From Epiperipatus broadwayi (Eukaryota > Onychophora > Udeonychophora > Euonychophora > Peripatidae), in assembly GCA_028023455.1 (NCBI GenBank), contig JAQFVV010012404.1, forward strand, positions 13,751,421 to 13,815,420: DNA of 64,000 nt, read 5' to 3'. The notes below the pieces were generated by a model. That model was given only the letters and a program-made list of their open reading frames with translations. It was not told the origin of the DNA and did no database searches. A program made the translations under genes and the position numbers. Of the stretch, positions 1 through 12,478 are shown piece after piece; position 1 is the first letter of the stretch; every line of letters begins with the position of its first letter.

Positions 1-899
1 TGTTATATATATATATACTTTATACATTTGTAATATTCTACTTTTATTATTTTCACACTTGGAAGTTTCAGAGTGTTTGCAATTGGAAGAGTTCATTCCA
101 TAAGAAGCAATGTTGAATGGGGGTGAAGGTTATTGAGCTAGAAATTTTTTTGTTTTGTAAATAAAATTTAGGTTGAGTCTCTCCATAAGGATTTGATATT
201 CTATTATCATCTATAATATGGATAAGGTAAGAATTTTTGATGCTCTTCCATATTAATTTGCATTCACTAGTACAGAACAGAGTTTACATTATTTTATGTT
301 TTCACTAATAATTGTCATATTTAGTTTATTTCATATGAATGATTATTATTCTTGTATGAAAGTCTTTTTCTATCCATTTTAGAAAACTTGCACATAGGTA
401 AAGGGGTGTCCTCAAAGAAGATGAAATTTCTCCGATAGAAATTGGATAATGGAGCTATTGGACATATTGTGATATAATTTTGTAAATAGTTATTTAGTTT
501 TATGATCATCATCATGACAGTGAAATCATTTTTCTTTTATTTTATTCATGTGTCTTTGCTAATCTTATTGATTTTGTAAATATAGAGTGTCTATTAATGC
601 ATATCTACAAGAGACATGGGTTGGTATAATGAATAATTTAGTTATTGAAATGGTAGAGATGCATATGGGACACATATTAGCACATCTTTTGTCATGTGAA
701 TAGAATTTGAATTTTTATCTGTTATTAATAAAATTTGTTAATGTGTTTTAAATTAAATTGGTCTCCAGTTTATGAAATTCATTCATACACTCACTCATTA
801 ATTTAATTGATTAAATATATATATGCACATACATAGCACTGCAATAGGGTTGAATTTATCTTAGGTCAATGAAAACTTAATTGCTACATAAAGTAAATT
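1..899. other. AT-rich non-coding DNA
   Basis: No reading frame, RNA gene or repeat that I recognise. A short (TA)n run lies at about 6-17. The few open frames here are short and low in complexity. Confidence 0.5.
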
Positions 900-1132
900 C
901 ACCCCTGAAGAGAGCCAAAGGCAACATTCTCCCTGGGTTTGAATACTGAGATCTAATGGAATCCAAAAGAGGGGTGAAGTATGGATGAACTAGCCTAAAT
1001 TATATATAGATTTAATGAGTAAACCAAGAGATAGACCATTGGAGATGAATATTATCATTAGTTAGTTACTTCATCATGTCATTCACAGCATCCTACCTGA
1101 AGACTCTAGGTCTGACCATAGTTAGATGTGCC
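900..1132 (+). repeat. SINE-like dispersed repeat, copy 1
   Basis: The segment resembles 44080-44262. Shared landmarks in order are CCTGAAGAGAG, a B-box-like stretch (GGGTTTGAATACT here, GAGCTCAAATTCC in the other copy) and a distal block GAAGACTC-x-AGGTC-x-GAC followed by ATAG-x-TAGATG. The order tRNA-like B box then unrelated tail suggests a tRNA-derived SINE, but no clear A box remains and target duplications are not visible. It could instead be the tail of a longer retroelement. The repeat relation is seen directly; the class is inferred. Confidence 0.45.
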
Positions 1133-4100
1133 CCCCCCTCTTCTAGTGGAAAACATGAACCATTACCCAATATTGCAACTATTATTTATTGTTAATATCA
1201 TTATTATCATTGTTTCAAATAGCAATATTAAATTTATATTAATATTGATAATATTATCATATAAGGTAAATTATGAAACTGATCCAAGATATCTTTTCAT
1301 ATATATTTTATAAATATAGCATTTTCGATTATGTGTATCAATTTTTTTTAATCATGGTTTACATTTAGTTATAAGAAACACACACATAAGACCAATACAA
1401 TAATACTATCAATATAGTAATAACTTTATTATGATACATACATGATTAAATGTACACTGAATAATGATAGAATGTTTTAACATAATATTTAAATTTAAAA
1501 GAGTATAATAATAAAATACTTGGGTAAATTTATTATTATTGATAATAAAAGATTAATTATAATGAGAACTTAAATATAAATAAAGTAAAATCATTTATTT
1601 TAATATTTACAATATAAATATTTGTTTATAAAATATATATTTTATTTTATTAATGAATTTAATAGGATACTTTAAATATTTAAAAATATTTTGTCATTTT
1701 AAATAATTTCATTACAAATTTGGTGTTCCAATAAAACTTCCAAAGATCACCTGCTTCAAATCATATCCTGGAAACAATGATAAAATTTTCCTGTAAAAAG
1801 CCAAAAGAATGAATTTTAAGAAAAATGATGATCTCATTAATCATATATCACAAACCTATAAATACACCTACATGTTTAGAATTGTTTAGTCTTCTTTATT
1901 AACTGATTGCAAGTGAACTAAATTGGAATTAAATTTACAATTACCACATTGGCATTTTACAGTACAATAATTATGCAGTAGAAAACTAAATAAACATTAT
2001 TTGCCTTAATGACAAATTTACCTTGAAGTTGTCCTTAATAGAGAACTAAATCATCATCTTGTAATGAATTTTAAATGAAATGAAATTGTTAAAATCTTGG
2101 ATTTAAATATGAAATTTGAAAACTAGTTCAGAAATGCTATTTTTGTTGAAACCATGTTACTTATTAATCTATTTTCCAAATATTTGGTTGATGAAACAAT
2201 TACTACAGCAGCATAGAGTTTTCCAAATAATCACCTACGTATTGGGAAATTATTGTTAAAAAATGAATTTTAACTAATGAATTTATCTTCATCTGGAAAA
2301 ATGTTTTTATCTTATATAATTATTGTTCAAATGAATTTTTAACTAATGGATTTATCTTCATAAATATTTTAAAAAAAGTTATATTTTATAAATGCCATCA
2401 CTTAAAAGAATAACTGTGTTTCACACCTAGGAAATAAAACAATATATTGTGATTCTCTGGAATAATTTTAATTCATTATTAGTGGATATAAATGATTATT
2501 TATTTTATTCCTTACCTAGGAAATTAAACACCTTATTGTGATTTGAAATATTTAAAACTCATTATTATTGTATTGTATTGTAAAGAACAATTTTTTCTAC
2601 TAATTACTCTATTATGAGGATTAAAATTTGTTTCACTTATTCATTAGAATTTTACAATGCAAAATATTGAAGGATTTCAATTCTTTTCAAATATTTTGAA
2701 AAAGCTAGCACCAGAATATTTTGAACTTTTTAAAAATTTTTGAATTAATTTTAAATTATAAGAATATATTATATATTTTATGTTGCTTAATTATTATAAT
2801 ATCTAGAATTATCCATGAAAGTTCTCAAAAGAATCAAGATATAATAAAAGCATATAAGGTAATCCTATTAAATTTATGATTACAATTTAGTATAAGTGTG
2901 TGTTATTGATTCTTTGTACTATAGAGACTGATTATAATATTTAAAGTTGATTAATCATTTTGTTTTTAATTATGAAACTTTCCAAGGTATGAAGTCAAAA
3001 AATTGTATTTGCATTTTTCACTCTGTGCTGAGAAATTTTGTGAAGCTTTTTTTTTTTACAGTTTTAAAATTTACATATACATTTTTCGAATATTTTAATT
3101 TCAAAAAAATTCAAAAGATGTCAGGATAATTGAATAAGCAAGTCCTCAGAGTATATGTTGATGGCTGCTATGCCTATTACATGGTTGGTGATTTCAAACT
3201 TTGTGAGATTGCTCGAGAAAATATTATGATGGTCTAAAAACTTGACTTTTTGGAAAGTTTATGATTATTTTTATATTGTAATTATGTAATAATTATTAGA
3301 AATCAAAATATATTTTACTACATATTTATTTTTTACAGAAATGTTTTATTTTTAAGTATAAAAGAATATATTCTGTGTAATGTTACCATAGAGATTAAGA
3401 AATGCAACTGTCTAGATTGTCATATATAAATCATTAATGTTTACATCATAGTCCTAATACCAAAATGCTAAACAAGTTATATTATATTAAAAGACATGCC
3501 ATAACAAATTATCAATTATGATAAATATTATTAGTTGGTTGTAATAGCTATTGCTTAATTATCTTCATTTGAATTTAGACAGAAGGCACAACTTACATAC
3601 ACATAACATACATATCGAACAAGTTAATGACTTGTGACATCTCAGATGCAGTTTTACAGAACAAAATTGCATAATTAATTCTGATAATCTTAGCATGAAC
3701 TAGAAACAAAATGATTTGGGCAGAGTTTAGTGATTGAAATTTCTTAGTTCTCTTGAAAGTCATCTCAAAACGTTTAAATTAAAATAAAAAATGCTATAGC
3801 TATGACTTAAAAAAACATACACTCACATACAAACAATAAAAAAAACTATATAAATACATGAAAAATATTTAAATAATCATGTCATAATTACTTTAAAAAG
3901 CACAAATAAAAACATGACTATCTTCAAAAGTAAAAATTCTCAATTTAAAAAAAAACCCAAAGAAAGTACTTAAAAACTGAAAAATCCAGTATCTGTAAGA
4001 ACATGACCCCCCCCCCTAACTCATCTATCCACAAGTATGTGGTCTTATTACATTTTGATTTTTATAGTTAAAACATTGATACATCTGAGTAACATATTAT

Positions 4101-4651
4101 AGAGGGCTCTTCCTTTTAATTAAAAACAAATATTCATTTTCTTAGTATTGTTGGATAGGTTGCTGCATCAGCTATGATCCTTTTATTGGAAAGGAAAATT
4201 CTTATCTTATTTGGACATGAAAAAATTTCAATGTTGTTCAGACTTGAAATCCAGGTTACCCTGATATGCATCAACCATTGCAACACATTGCCTCGACACT
4301 AGAAGAAATTTAGCACAGAAGTAGAGTGGCGGCTTCATGGACTAGATTTCTGGATCAAAATTTAACTTCTCATCTCTAGTGCTCAAATGTTACATAATCT
4401 CCTGAACATCTAACCATTTGATTATTATTGATTTTTTAATAATAGATTTCATGAAAACTTCTTTAATTTTTTTTTTTTTTTGTATCGGTAGCTATTTCTA
4501 ACATTTTCTTTAAAAAAATTTCTAAACTGAGAATTCAGTTCACTGAAGTTTTCTTTCTGTTTAGTAAATTAATGTTTTTTAATTGGTAATTTGATGCTTT
4601 TTAGTGGTTTAGTTGGAGTTAATTCTTTTTTTTATTCCAACTAATGTTAAA
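1133..4651. other. AT-rich non-coding DNA
   Basis: No supportable gene. Very high A+T with many short homopolymers. A run of ten C lies at 4007-4016 and a run of eight C near 1131-1138. The 60-codon open frame near 2947-3129 is low-complexity and has no recognisable feature. Confidence 0.5.
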
Positions 4652-5063
4652 TAGTTCTGATCTACATAGAGGCAAAACTCTCCATACAGTAGTACTAGTC
4701 AGTGCAAGGTAGATTAATCAATGGATGCAGGAAGGTTTGTGCATAAAATCCCTATCTAGTGCCTACTCATTCAATATCCCGAGACTAGTTTCTAGCTTGT
4801 GGCTTTCATCAGTGGGAAGCCTTGGATCTGAAAGCAAGGCACCTATATCTTAGGATCTAATGCAACCCTCCCACAGCCACACTCTACCTTATTAGTTAAT
4901 TATAAAGCTGTGAATCAACATTTTTAGGCAAAAATCTTTGTGCATCCATTGATTACTCTGAGTTGCACTGAGTAGCACTACTTAATGAAGAGTTTTGCCT
5001 TTGTATAAATAACTTGAGTAAGCATAGAGAATGATGATCATGTGTTGTTTAGTTCTGATTTAC
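4652..5063. mobile_element. Palindromic hammerhead-bearing repeat, insertion 1
   Basis: A minus-oriented monomer (about 4666-4925) carries the hammerhead-like motif at 4769-4827. It is followed at about 4943-5049 by a plus-oriented partial monomer, giving a palindrome-like unit. The unit is bounded by 14-bp direct repeats TAGTTCTGATCTAC (4652-4665) and TAGTTCTGATTTAC (5050-5063), one mismatch, which look like a target-site duplication. One end begins GGCAAAACTCTCC and the other ends near ATGATCATGTGTTG, matching the ends of insertion 2 at 8.8-10.3 kb. No protein is encoded. It resembles animal retrozymes or a PLE terminal repeat; the choice between these is inference. Confidence 0.65.
4769..4827 (-). 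ncRNA. Hammerhead-ribozyme-like motif
   Basis: Read on the minus strand: outer stem ATCCAA with TTGAAT, internal loop, inner stem TTCCCA with TCGGGA (one mismatch), core CTGATGA, stem II AGC/GCT around loop CACAA, then GAAAC-TA-GTC. The order stem I, CUGANGA, stem II, GAA, very short stem III, UH is that of a type I hammerhead. All catalytic core bases of the consensus are present. Stem II here is A-T, G-C, C-G where other copies have G-C at the first pair, a compensatory change. The bases flanking stem II (10.1/11.1) are A and A, not the usual pair, which lowers confidence in strong activity. Confidence 0.6.
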
Positions 5064-7539
5064 AACCATTTAAAAATGAAATACCAAAAAGAGGCAATAA
5101 TTGACAATGATTTTACATATCCAGTTTACGTTATTACTTTAGATTTATGTAATTTTAATTTTTGTAAAACTATCTAAAACAGCATATGTTATGCTTAAAA
5201 TAAAAAAAATAATTATAGAAGAAGAAAATGATACACTTGTAGGCAATGAAATTAAACTTTAACAAATAGATGAAAGTATTAATTAAATAAGAAATAGTAT
5301 ATTTAGATATAAAAAGCATCATATTTTTATTTTAAGAGTAAAAAGAAATTATAAAGTCCTGCATTCTCTACTAACTTAAGTTATCTACTATATTATAGAC
5401 GAATGTACTGTTGATTTAGATATAAAAAATTTGAATCACAAATTATATAATTAGAGAAAATTAATTATAGTATTAGTCTCAGAAATTGTAAATCTGAATT
5501 CTGACATCGGAGTGATCATTAATCAGACAATTTTATCTTGATCAGTGAATCATTAAAAAAGGATCATAAACATTCTTTGTTTAAGAATTGCTAAAAAAAA
5601 AAACCCCTCCACATTCAAGAAAAATCTACTTCATCTAAGTTAAGCATGAAAAATTAAAGTTTGATGTTCAGTTATAAAAGACTTCAGAAGAAGAAGTTAT
5701 ATCAAGAAAATCATCATGACTAACCAGATAAACTAGAAAAAAAAATTAATCACATGAAGCTGGTGAATGGAATCAATTTCTTTGTTATTTCAACCCATTA
5801 AAATAAAAATTAGCATAAAAGTATTATTCATTAAAAAAAACTCTGGGAAATTGATACTGCATTCCAAAACCTAGGCTTCAAGTATTATTATTCCCCTAAA
5901 ACTCCAGAAAAATAATAACTCTATGATATATCTAACAAAAATTAGTAAAACCAGTTAAGATTTATACATCATAGAGAAATAATCCTCTCTCTCATCACTA
6001 TTAAAAACTATACATATTTTCATTTCCCACCATTTTTTCTTATATCCTATACAGTAATATAATTTAATTGGATTTCATCTAGTTGAATATACAATAAGAT
6101 AAACACAAATTAGAATCACTGATAGAAGAGATTTTAAATCAATTTTACAAATTTTAAATACATTCTTTAAGTACAACATTTGCATAAATAAAATTAACCA
6201 GAAAACATTAATTTAAAGATCTCTTTAAAATTCGTTAAAAGTAAAACGTGATTTAAATTTTAAAAACAATGGAAAGTGACATGAAACAGATGATGTTGCA
6301 TTTGAAGTGATTGAAGCTGGTGAAGATACTACTTTTCTTTATGAAATTCTAAAAACAGCAATTTTAACAAGTGAAATAATGCATTATTATTATACAAAAA
6401 GTATAGAAAAAAATCGATGTTTTATGCTAATTAATATCTTATAAATTATTCTATAAACTTTTTATTCAAGTTTTGTGAGTCTGTAAAGAAAATTAGTCAA
6501 AAAAGCAATCAGGATTTAGTAATCATTACTTATCTTAATCTTTAATTTTTCACAAGCTTGAGCTAACAGCTAATATCAAAAGAAGTGAAAAAATAATTAA
6601 GGGAATATAAATAAAAGGATTTGAATAATAATATAATTAATAAAATTATCCATTTATGTTTAAGAAATAAACTCTTTAATAGCATACATTATCTGCTTTA
6701 ATTAACAATTGTGAAATATAGTTTAAATTCAAAAATATTGTGATGATTACAAATAAATAAATAAAAAACAGATTAAAATAAATTTTGTAGGAACAAAAAA
6801 AATTGACATATCTCTATTAAAGGTAATATGTTACTTTATTTACACTACTCAATATTTATTTCTGGTATGGTTGAGTAATCATTAGACACTCCATGATAAT
6901 GCCACTTTCATATTCCAAAATAATTTTTATTAGTATTTATCCATGAGTTCCTCATTGATAGAAACCAACATTTAAACATGGCACTACTATGTAGTGTCCA
7001 ATAAAGTATTCAAGTTTATATTAGAAAATTCTGGAGTGGAATTAATAGAATGAGTCATTGCTATTAATGCAGGTGTCAAGAGTCATGTTTAGAATAAAGA
7101 AATATATAGTTTAAAGCCAAAGTGATATTAATGATATTACTTGTAAAAATCAAATAATTTAAATAAAGATGAGCTAAAAACATATTAAGAAAAATAACAT
7201 ATTTAAAAAAGAGAGTAATCAATAGATAAAGATAATTTTATTAGAAAAAAATATAATTTGAAAAAATAAGACTACTGGAAAACAAAAATTTTCAATACAC
7301 ATAAAGATCATTAAAGTTTGTGATGTAAATGCATTAAATATTGATATGTTAAAAAAATTGTATTGAAAATGGCAAGCAATACTAAATTATTACCAGCATA
7401 TTTTTTGGAAAAAAAAACCCAATAGAGAGACACAAGATAGATATCTGTAGAGTTTGCATTTTGTTTACAAGGTATTATTAGTGCATCATAATTAAATGAT
7501 CTATATAATGGGTAGATATGTTAGCTTCAAAAATATTAC
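5064..7539. other. AT-rich non-coding DNA
   Basis: No gene, RNA or repeat unit that I can support. Short A and T runs throughout. The upstream part of the LINE relic that starts near 7540 may extend back into 6.9-7.5 kb, but frames there are too broken to claim. Confidence 0.45.
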
Positions 7540-8420
7540 AATATTCTAGGAATATGTAGACTCATAACTTTATCTCATCTGATCTTGAAATTGCATCTAC
7601 TGCTCCAATTTTTAAAAATAAAGGGAATAGAGCAGATTCCAATAATTATCATGAAAATACCATTGTTATTGACTACAGATAAGACACTTTCAAATATTTC
7701 ATTGATTAGATGACTCCTAGTCATAAATAAATGATTATTCAAGATTCAATATTGTTTTAGAAAATCCAAAATACTATAGATATAGTTTTTTCTCTCAAGA
7801 AATGCAAAAAAAATATCTGCAACAAAGAGTGATTTATTATTTTTATTCATTCAATTAATGCAATGTTTATTCATATTATACAGCTTCTACATGATTAAAT
7901 GAAAGGTGGTAAATCTGATGACTTTCAAATTAAACTAGTGTTAAACAAAGATATGTATTACGCCAATTTTGTTCTTGATTTTTATGACAGTAATCTTTGT
8001 AATTATTTATTGATCTCTTAATGAATCATGAATCAAATGTGACACAGATTTAGTGGTGAAATTTTTAATATGAGTATATTAAAATCAAAAACAAGAAATT
8101 AATTACCATCTCCCAGTTTTAAAGATGATCTACAGAATATACTTAATGTTTTGAAAGCAACATATAAAAACTTTGGATTGATGATTAATATTATTAATAC
8201 AAATCACGCAACTTAAGCAGGATAAATAAAAACAACTCTCCAGTTTCACATCTAATATTAATCACTGACCACTCAAGTTTATATTAAATAACAATAAAGA
8301 AGAGAATTGTTTTTATAATTAATGTTAAAAAAAACTAACATTCCTTTATCAACTAATGATAAAAGAAAAATCTTCAACAACATTACTGTAAATAATTATC
8401 ACCATGAAAATGTACAGTCA
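7540..8420 (+). pseudogene. Decayed LINE reverse transcriptase relic
   Basis: Plus-strand conceptual translation through several stops and frame changes follows the order of a LINE reverse transcriptase. At about 7590-7660 lies APIFKNKGNRADSNNYHE, the N-terminal RT block usually reading PI-K-KGDR-CGNYRGISLL. At 7740-7830 lies NTIDIVFSLKK followed by CNKE (family pattern TIDMIF-x-RQLQEK). Near 7880 lies IQLLHD-MKG and about 8140 KNFGLMIN, the pattern before the thumb. This block order is familiar from non-LTR elements whose RT contains CGNYRGISLLS. The same family, equally decayed, lies on the minus strand at 38850-40600. Boundaries are approximate, no ends or target duplications are seen and the copy is dead. 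Confidence 0.55.
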
Positions 8421-8903
8421 ACTTATATATCTTGGTAATTTTTTAAATAGAATTTTTGCTTCTGATGTGTTATAATACAAGATATTTTATCACAGAGAAA
8501 TAATTAGTGCAATTAAGTATTAATTTATTGTATAGGAGTGAAATTTGATTTTTCTATTGATATAACATGAATATATTATGTAAATTTCATAAATTAAGAA
8601 TGCTCATAAAAATTAAGAAATACAATAACAAAACCATAAAACTAACGTAGTAGATCTTTGTTGGATTGGACATGAGAAATGAATGGACAATACAAGACCT
8701 AAAAAAATTTGTTTTTAATGAAATTTATCTGATATTTGTTGGAAAGGCATACCCTAATTATATTATAAAGATTATGTCAAAAACATTCTTAAAAAAATTA
8801 AAACAAGCAAAACTCTCCATACAATAGTGCCACTCAGTGTAAGCCAGAGTAATCAATGGATGCCAGAAGGCTTGTGCATAAAATCCCTATCTAGTGCCAA
8901 CTC

Positions 8904-8962
8904 ATCCAATATCCACAAACTAGTTTCTGGTTTGTGGCCTTCATCAGTGAGGAGCCTTGGAT
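8904..8962 (-). ncRNA. Hammerhead-ribozyme-like motif
   Basis: Minus strand: ATCCAA pairs with TTGGAT as outer stem I (6 of 6), TCCTCA with TGTGGA as inner stem I (5 of 6), core CTGATGA, a two- to three-pair stem II, then GAAAC-TA-GTT. The base 5' of the predicted cut is T rather than C, which consensus allows but which is usually slower. Confidence 0.6.
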
Positions 8963-9301
8963 CTGAGAGCAATGCGCCTAGATCTTAGGAACTAATGCAA
9001 CTCTCCACCAGCCACCTTTTAACTCTACTTAACTACAAAACTATAAGAATAAAAGTGAAAACACAATAATATTTTCAATCTAAGCTCATTAGCTTGTATA
9101 GTCATATAGGTCTGAACTATCCTATTAGTCAGGATTGGTATTAAACCACAAAACATCACATGATCATCATTTCTTATGCTTTCTCATAACTGTTATTAAA
9201 ACAGGCAAAACTCTTCATATAGCAGTGCCATTCAGTGCAAGCCAGAATAATCAATGAATGCCAGAAGGCTTGTGCATAAAATCCCTATCTAGTGCTTACT
9301 C

Positions 9302-9359
9302 ATCCAATATCCCCAGACTAGTTCTGGCTTATGGCCTTCATCAATGAGGGGCCTTGGAT
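9302..9359 (-). ncRNA. Hammerhead-ribozyme-like motif, core-damaged
   Basis: Same layout as the neighbouring monomer, with outer stem ATCCAA/TTGGAT and stem II GGC/GCC fully paired. The core begins TTGATGA instead of CTGATGA, and the GAAA box has lost one A (GAAC). Both changes should disable cleavage if the model is right. Confidence 0.55.
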
Positions 9360-10038
9360 CTTAGAGCACTGTATCTAGATCTTAGGATCTAATGCAACCC
9401 TCCAGCAGCCATCTTTTATCTTTACTTAACTATAAACTATGAGAATAAAATTGAAATCACAATATTTTCAATCTAAGGTCATTAGCTTATATAATCATGT
9501 AGGTCTAAACTCAGTTCAGAACCCTTACATTTTGCTGTCTTTGGTTCTTTAATAACCATAGCCATCACTATCCTATTAGGCAGGATCAGTATTAAACTAC
9601 CAAACATTATATTATCACCATTTTTATGCTTGCTCATAACTTATTAAAACAGGCAAAACTCTCCATACAGAAGTGCCTTCTGGCATCCAGTAATTACTCT
9701 GGCTTGTACTGAGTGGCACTACTGTATGGAGAATTTTTCCTGTTTTAATAATAGATATGAGCAAGCATAAGAAATGGTAATCATGTGATGTTTCATGGTT
9801 TAATACCAATCCTGCTGATAAGAGAGTGATGGCTATGGTTATCGAAAACTAAAGACCCCAAAATGTATGGGTACTGAACTGAGTTCAGATCTATATGACC
9901 ATATAAGCTAATGAGCTTAGATTGAAAATATTATTGTGTTTTCAAATTTTATTCTCATAGTTTTGTAGTTATGTAGAGATAAAAGGTAGCTGCTGGAGGG
10001 TTGCATGAAATCCTAAGTTCTCAGTGCAGTGATATCAG

Positions 10039-10097
10039 ATCCAAGACTCCTCACTGATGAAGGCCCCAGACCAGAAACTAGTCTGGGGATATTGGAT
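10039..10097 (+). ncRNA. Hammerhead-ribozyme-like motif, best copy
   Basis: Plus strand: outer stem I ATCCAA/TTGGAT (6 of 6), internal loop GAC against TA, inner stem I TCCTCA/TGGGGA (6 of 6 with one G-U), core CTGATGA, stem II GG/CC, then GAAAC-TA-GTC. The predicted cleavage triplet is GUC. Stem III has two pairs and a two-base loop, the very short stem III known from hammerheads in Penelope-like elements and retrozymes. A competing hairpin, CCCCAGAC with GTCTGGGG, overlaps the motif and could sequester it. Confidence 0.65.
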
Positions 10098-10273
10098 CAG
10101 TAGTCACTAGATAGGGATTTTATGCACAAGCCTTCTAGCATTCATTGATTATTCAGGCTTACACTAAGTGGCACTACTGTATGGAGAGTTTTGCCTGTTT
10201 TAGTAACAGTTATGAGCAAGCATAAGAAATGGTAATCATGAGATGTTTGTGATTTAATACATTCTAAAAAAAA

Positions 10274-12478
10274 GTGCAAAATTGATTGTTTTCATTGTGA
10301 AGATATGATTGAGAATAGATTTCATCAGTAGATAGCTATAATTAAATATAGTGCTGAAACATATCATAAAGAAAAGTTTGCTTCCAAAGAAGTTAAAAAA
10401 TTGCATTGCAAAATTTTAAATCAATTGAATAATGGACCAGTATGTTATATATGTTGGCATATACACAGATTGACATGTATAAGCATTGCAGAACTCACAT
10501 TTATTGATTTTCTGATTATAATGAGCAGAAAGTTCAAGAAAAACACAATAAGTTTTAAATTAACATCTTGAAATTTTGACTCAGAAATCTTTAAGAATTT
10601 CTAATACATGATCAAACAGCTGTTTTTTTCCAATAAATTTAATATAGAATACTATTCTACAACCATTCAATGACTCATGACATATATTAAAGGGTATTTT
10701 TAATTTTGTGATAATAAAAGGTTAACATTTTTAAATTCAACTTTTCCAAAAAAATAAGCATTTCATGTATATTCCTCTTATTAAGTTTACAGATGCAGAA
10801 TTAACTAGTCATACCCACAATTTTAGGACCACTGCATAAAAGGCATTTCTTTGAAAGTTCATTTCCAGCACCCCAACACCATGAAATAAAATTTGTAAAT
10901 TAATTCTATAAAATTTTATTTACATTTTTACCTTTTTATTTACATATTAACTCTCCTGGTCTTGGTGGCTATGAAATAATTTCTCAAGATTTTCTGACCA
11001 CATGATAAATAGCAATAATATGATTCTGAAAACTTATGATCATTATTAATCTTTAAGAAAATCATTACTAACTACTTGACAAATAAAATTTTAAATTAAT
11101 TTTTATTTTCATAATTTTTGGTTAAGTGCCTGATCATTAACATTAAAATTTAATGTAAAATCAGATTCTTTCACTCTCAGAATCACAACTTCAACTTATT
11201 TCTTTATTTTGAATCCCAGATAATTTACTTGGCATTTGTCTGTGATGGGTTATTGACTGAGAAGATTGGAACAGATGGATACAAGTCTTTCACAAATAGA
11301 ACAAGAAATATAGACAGGATATGATGACTCAATAAAAGTAATTTAACATTGGTTATAATACAAACAATGAAATATATGTATTATAAAATTTATATACATA
11401 TTTGTATTTTTATATATGGCTTTATATAAGTAATTCTATTTCTAGTTTACCTACTTTTATAATCTATGTGGTCTCTTTTGGCTTACTAAAACATAATACA
11501 GTTGAGGTAATAATATAGAGATCCTATGCAGATCATTATTTACAGTCAGAGACTGATTCTTTGGGATATGATGTCTATTGGCATTTTCGGATGTTTTCCC
11601 TTCTAACTCTGGATGATCCTGTAACTCCAAGCATCAACATGAAGATAAAACAAGATTTCTTCTATTCCTAACATATTGGGTTGTCTCCATTATCTTTTCT
11701 GGAGTACAATAGTCATAACAAGATTAATTCTTAAATTTCATTAGCCATAATTAGTTACTTTTAATTGGCATGTCAATTAGTTTGCTAAAAATAGTTTTTG
11801 TTTGTTTCACAATCTTTAATTATTTCTAGTTTAATTCAAAACCACTCATGCATAACTTGTTTGCATTTTCTCTTAACAAAGTTAGCTTCTTTTATATTTT
11901 TTCAATAATAAAATATTTACAGTACTTTGTTATTTAATTTTTTATATGCTTATCTCATTATTGTACATTTATACTTTATTATGTACATATTAAATAATTC
12001 AATTTTTTAGAATTCCATACTTATATTGTTTATTTAACATATTTTTAGAGGCCATTCACATGAATTTTCACTATTTGATTTGTTCCACTAGATAATAACT
12101 GTTTTAGGCTCTTTCACAATAGTGTAACAATTTAGAAATGCTTTTAAATAATGTTATGTAGTAATTACATTCCACAGAGAGACAATAAATAATATTGATA
12201 TAATAAAAATTTTAAGAATTAAATATTTTGATGCATAATATCTTGTTTAGAAATTATGTGTTTTTTTTCCTATTTCTGTTCTCTTTGAATATGAATTGAC
12301 CACAATCAAAGAAATAATATATTTGGATAATACTATGAATCAATTACAAATTTTTAGCTAGATAACAAAGCCTGTGATAGTACAAATCCAAGGAAAAGAA
12401 GATTAATAGAACATATTAAAAAAATAATAGTTATTTAAAAAAACACAAAATCAGTATTAAAATATAGAAAAAGAAGTT
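10274..12478. other. AT-rich non-coding DNA
   Basis: No supportable gene. From about 10284 to 10500 the plus strand has one fairly open frame containing the peptide VCYICWHIHRLTC, which I do not recognise. About 11550-11700 is slightly richer in G+C but has no coherent frame. Confidence 0.45.

Larger units (their letters stand above)
8783..10273. mobile_element. Palindromic hammerhead-bearing repeat, insertion 2
   Basis: Two head-to-tail minus-strand monomers (start marker GGCAAAACTC near 8806 and 9204, third start at 9652) are followed by plus-oriented monomer sequence, with the symmetry centre near 9697. Unit spacing is 398 bp for the first, which lacks about 50 bp near 9115-9120, and 448 bp for the second; plus-strand markers at 9721 and 10176 are 455 bp apart. 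Hammerhead-like motifs lie at 8904-8962, 9302-9359 and 10039-10097. ACATTCT plus an A-run at 8783-8797 and again at 10259-10273 looks like a target-site duplication. No gag, RT or endonuclease is encoded. The family resembles retrozymes (small tandem hammerhead elements) or the terminal repeats of a Penelope-like element. Confidence 0.7.

Noticed and set aside
9624-9809. 61-codon minus frame at the centre of the 8.8-10.3 kb palindrome
   Set aside because: It reads through repeat sequence across the symmetry centre, is not kept in other monomers and has no domain.
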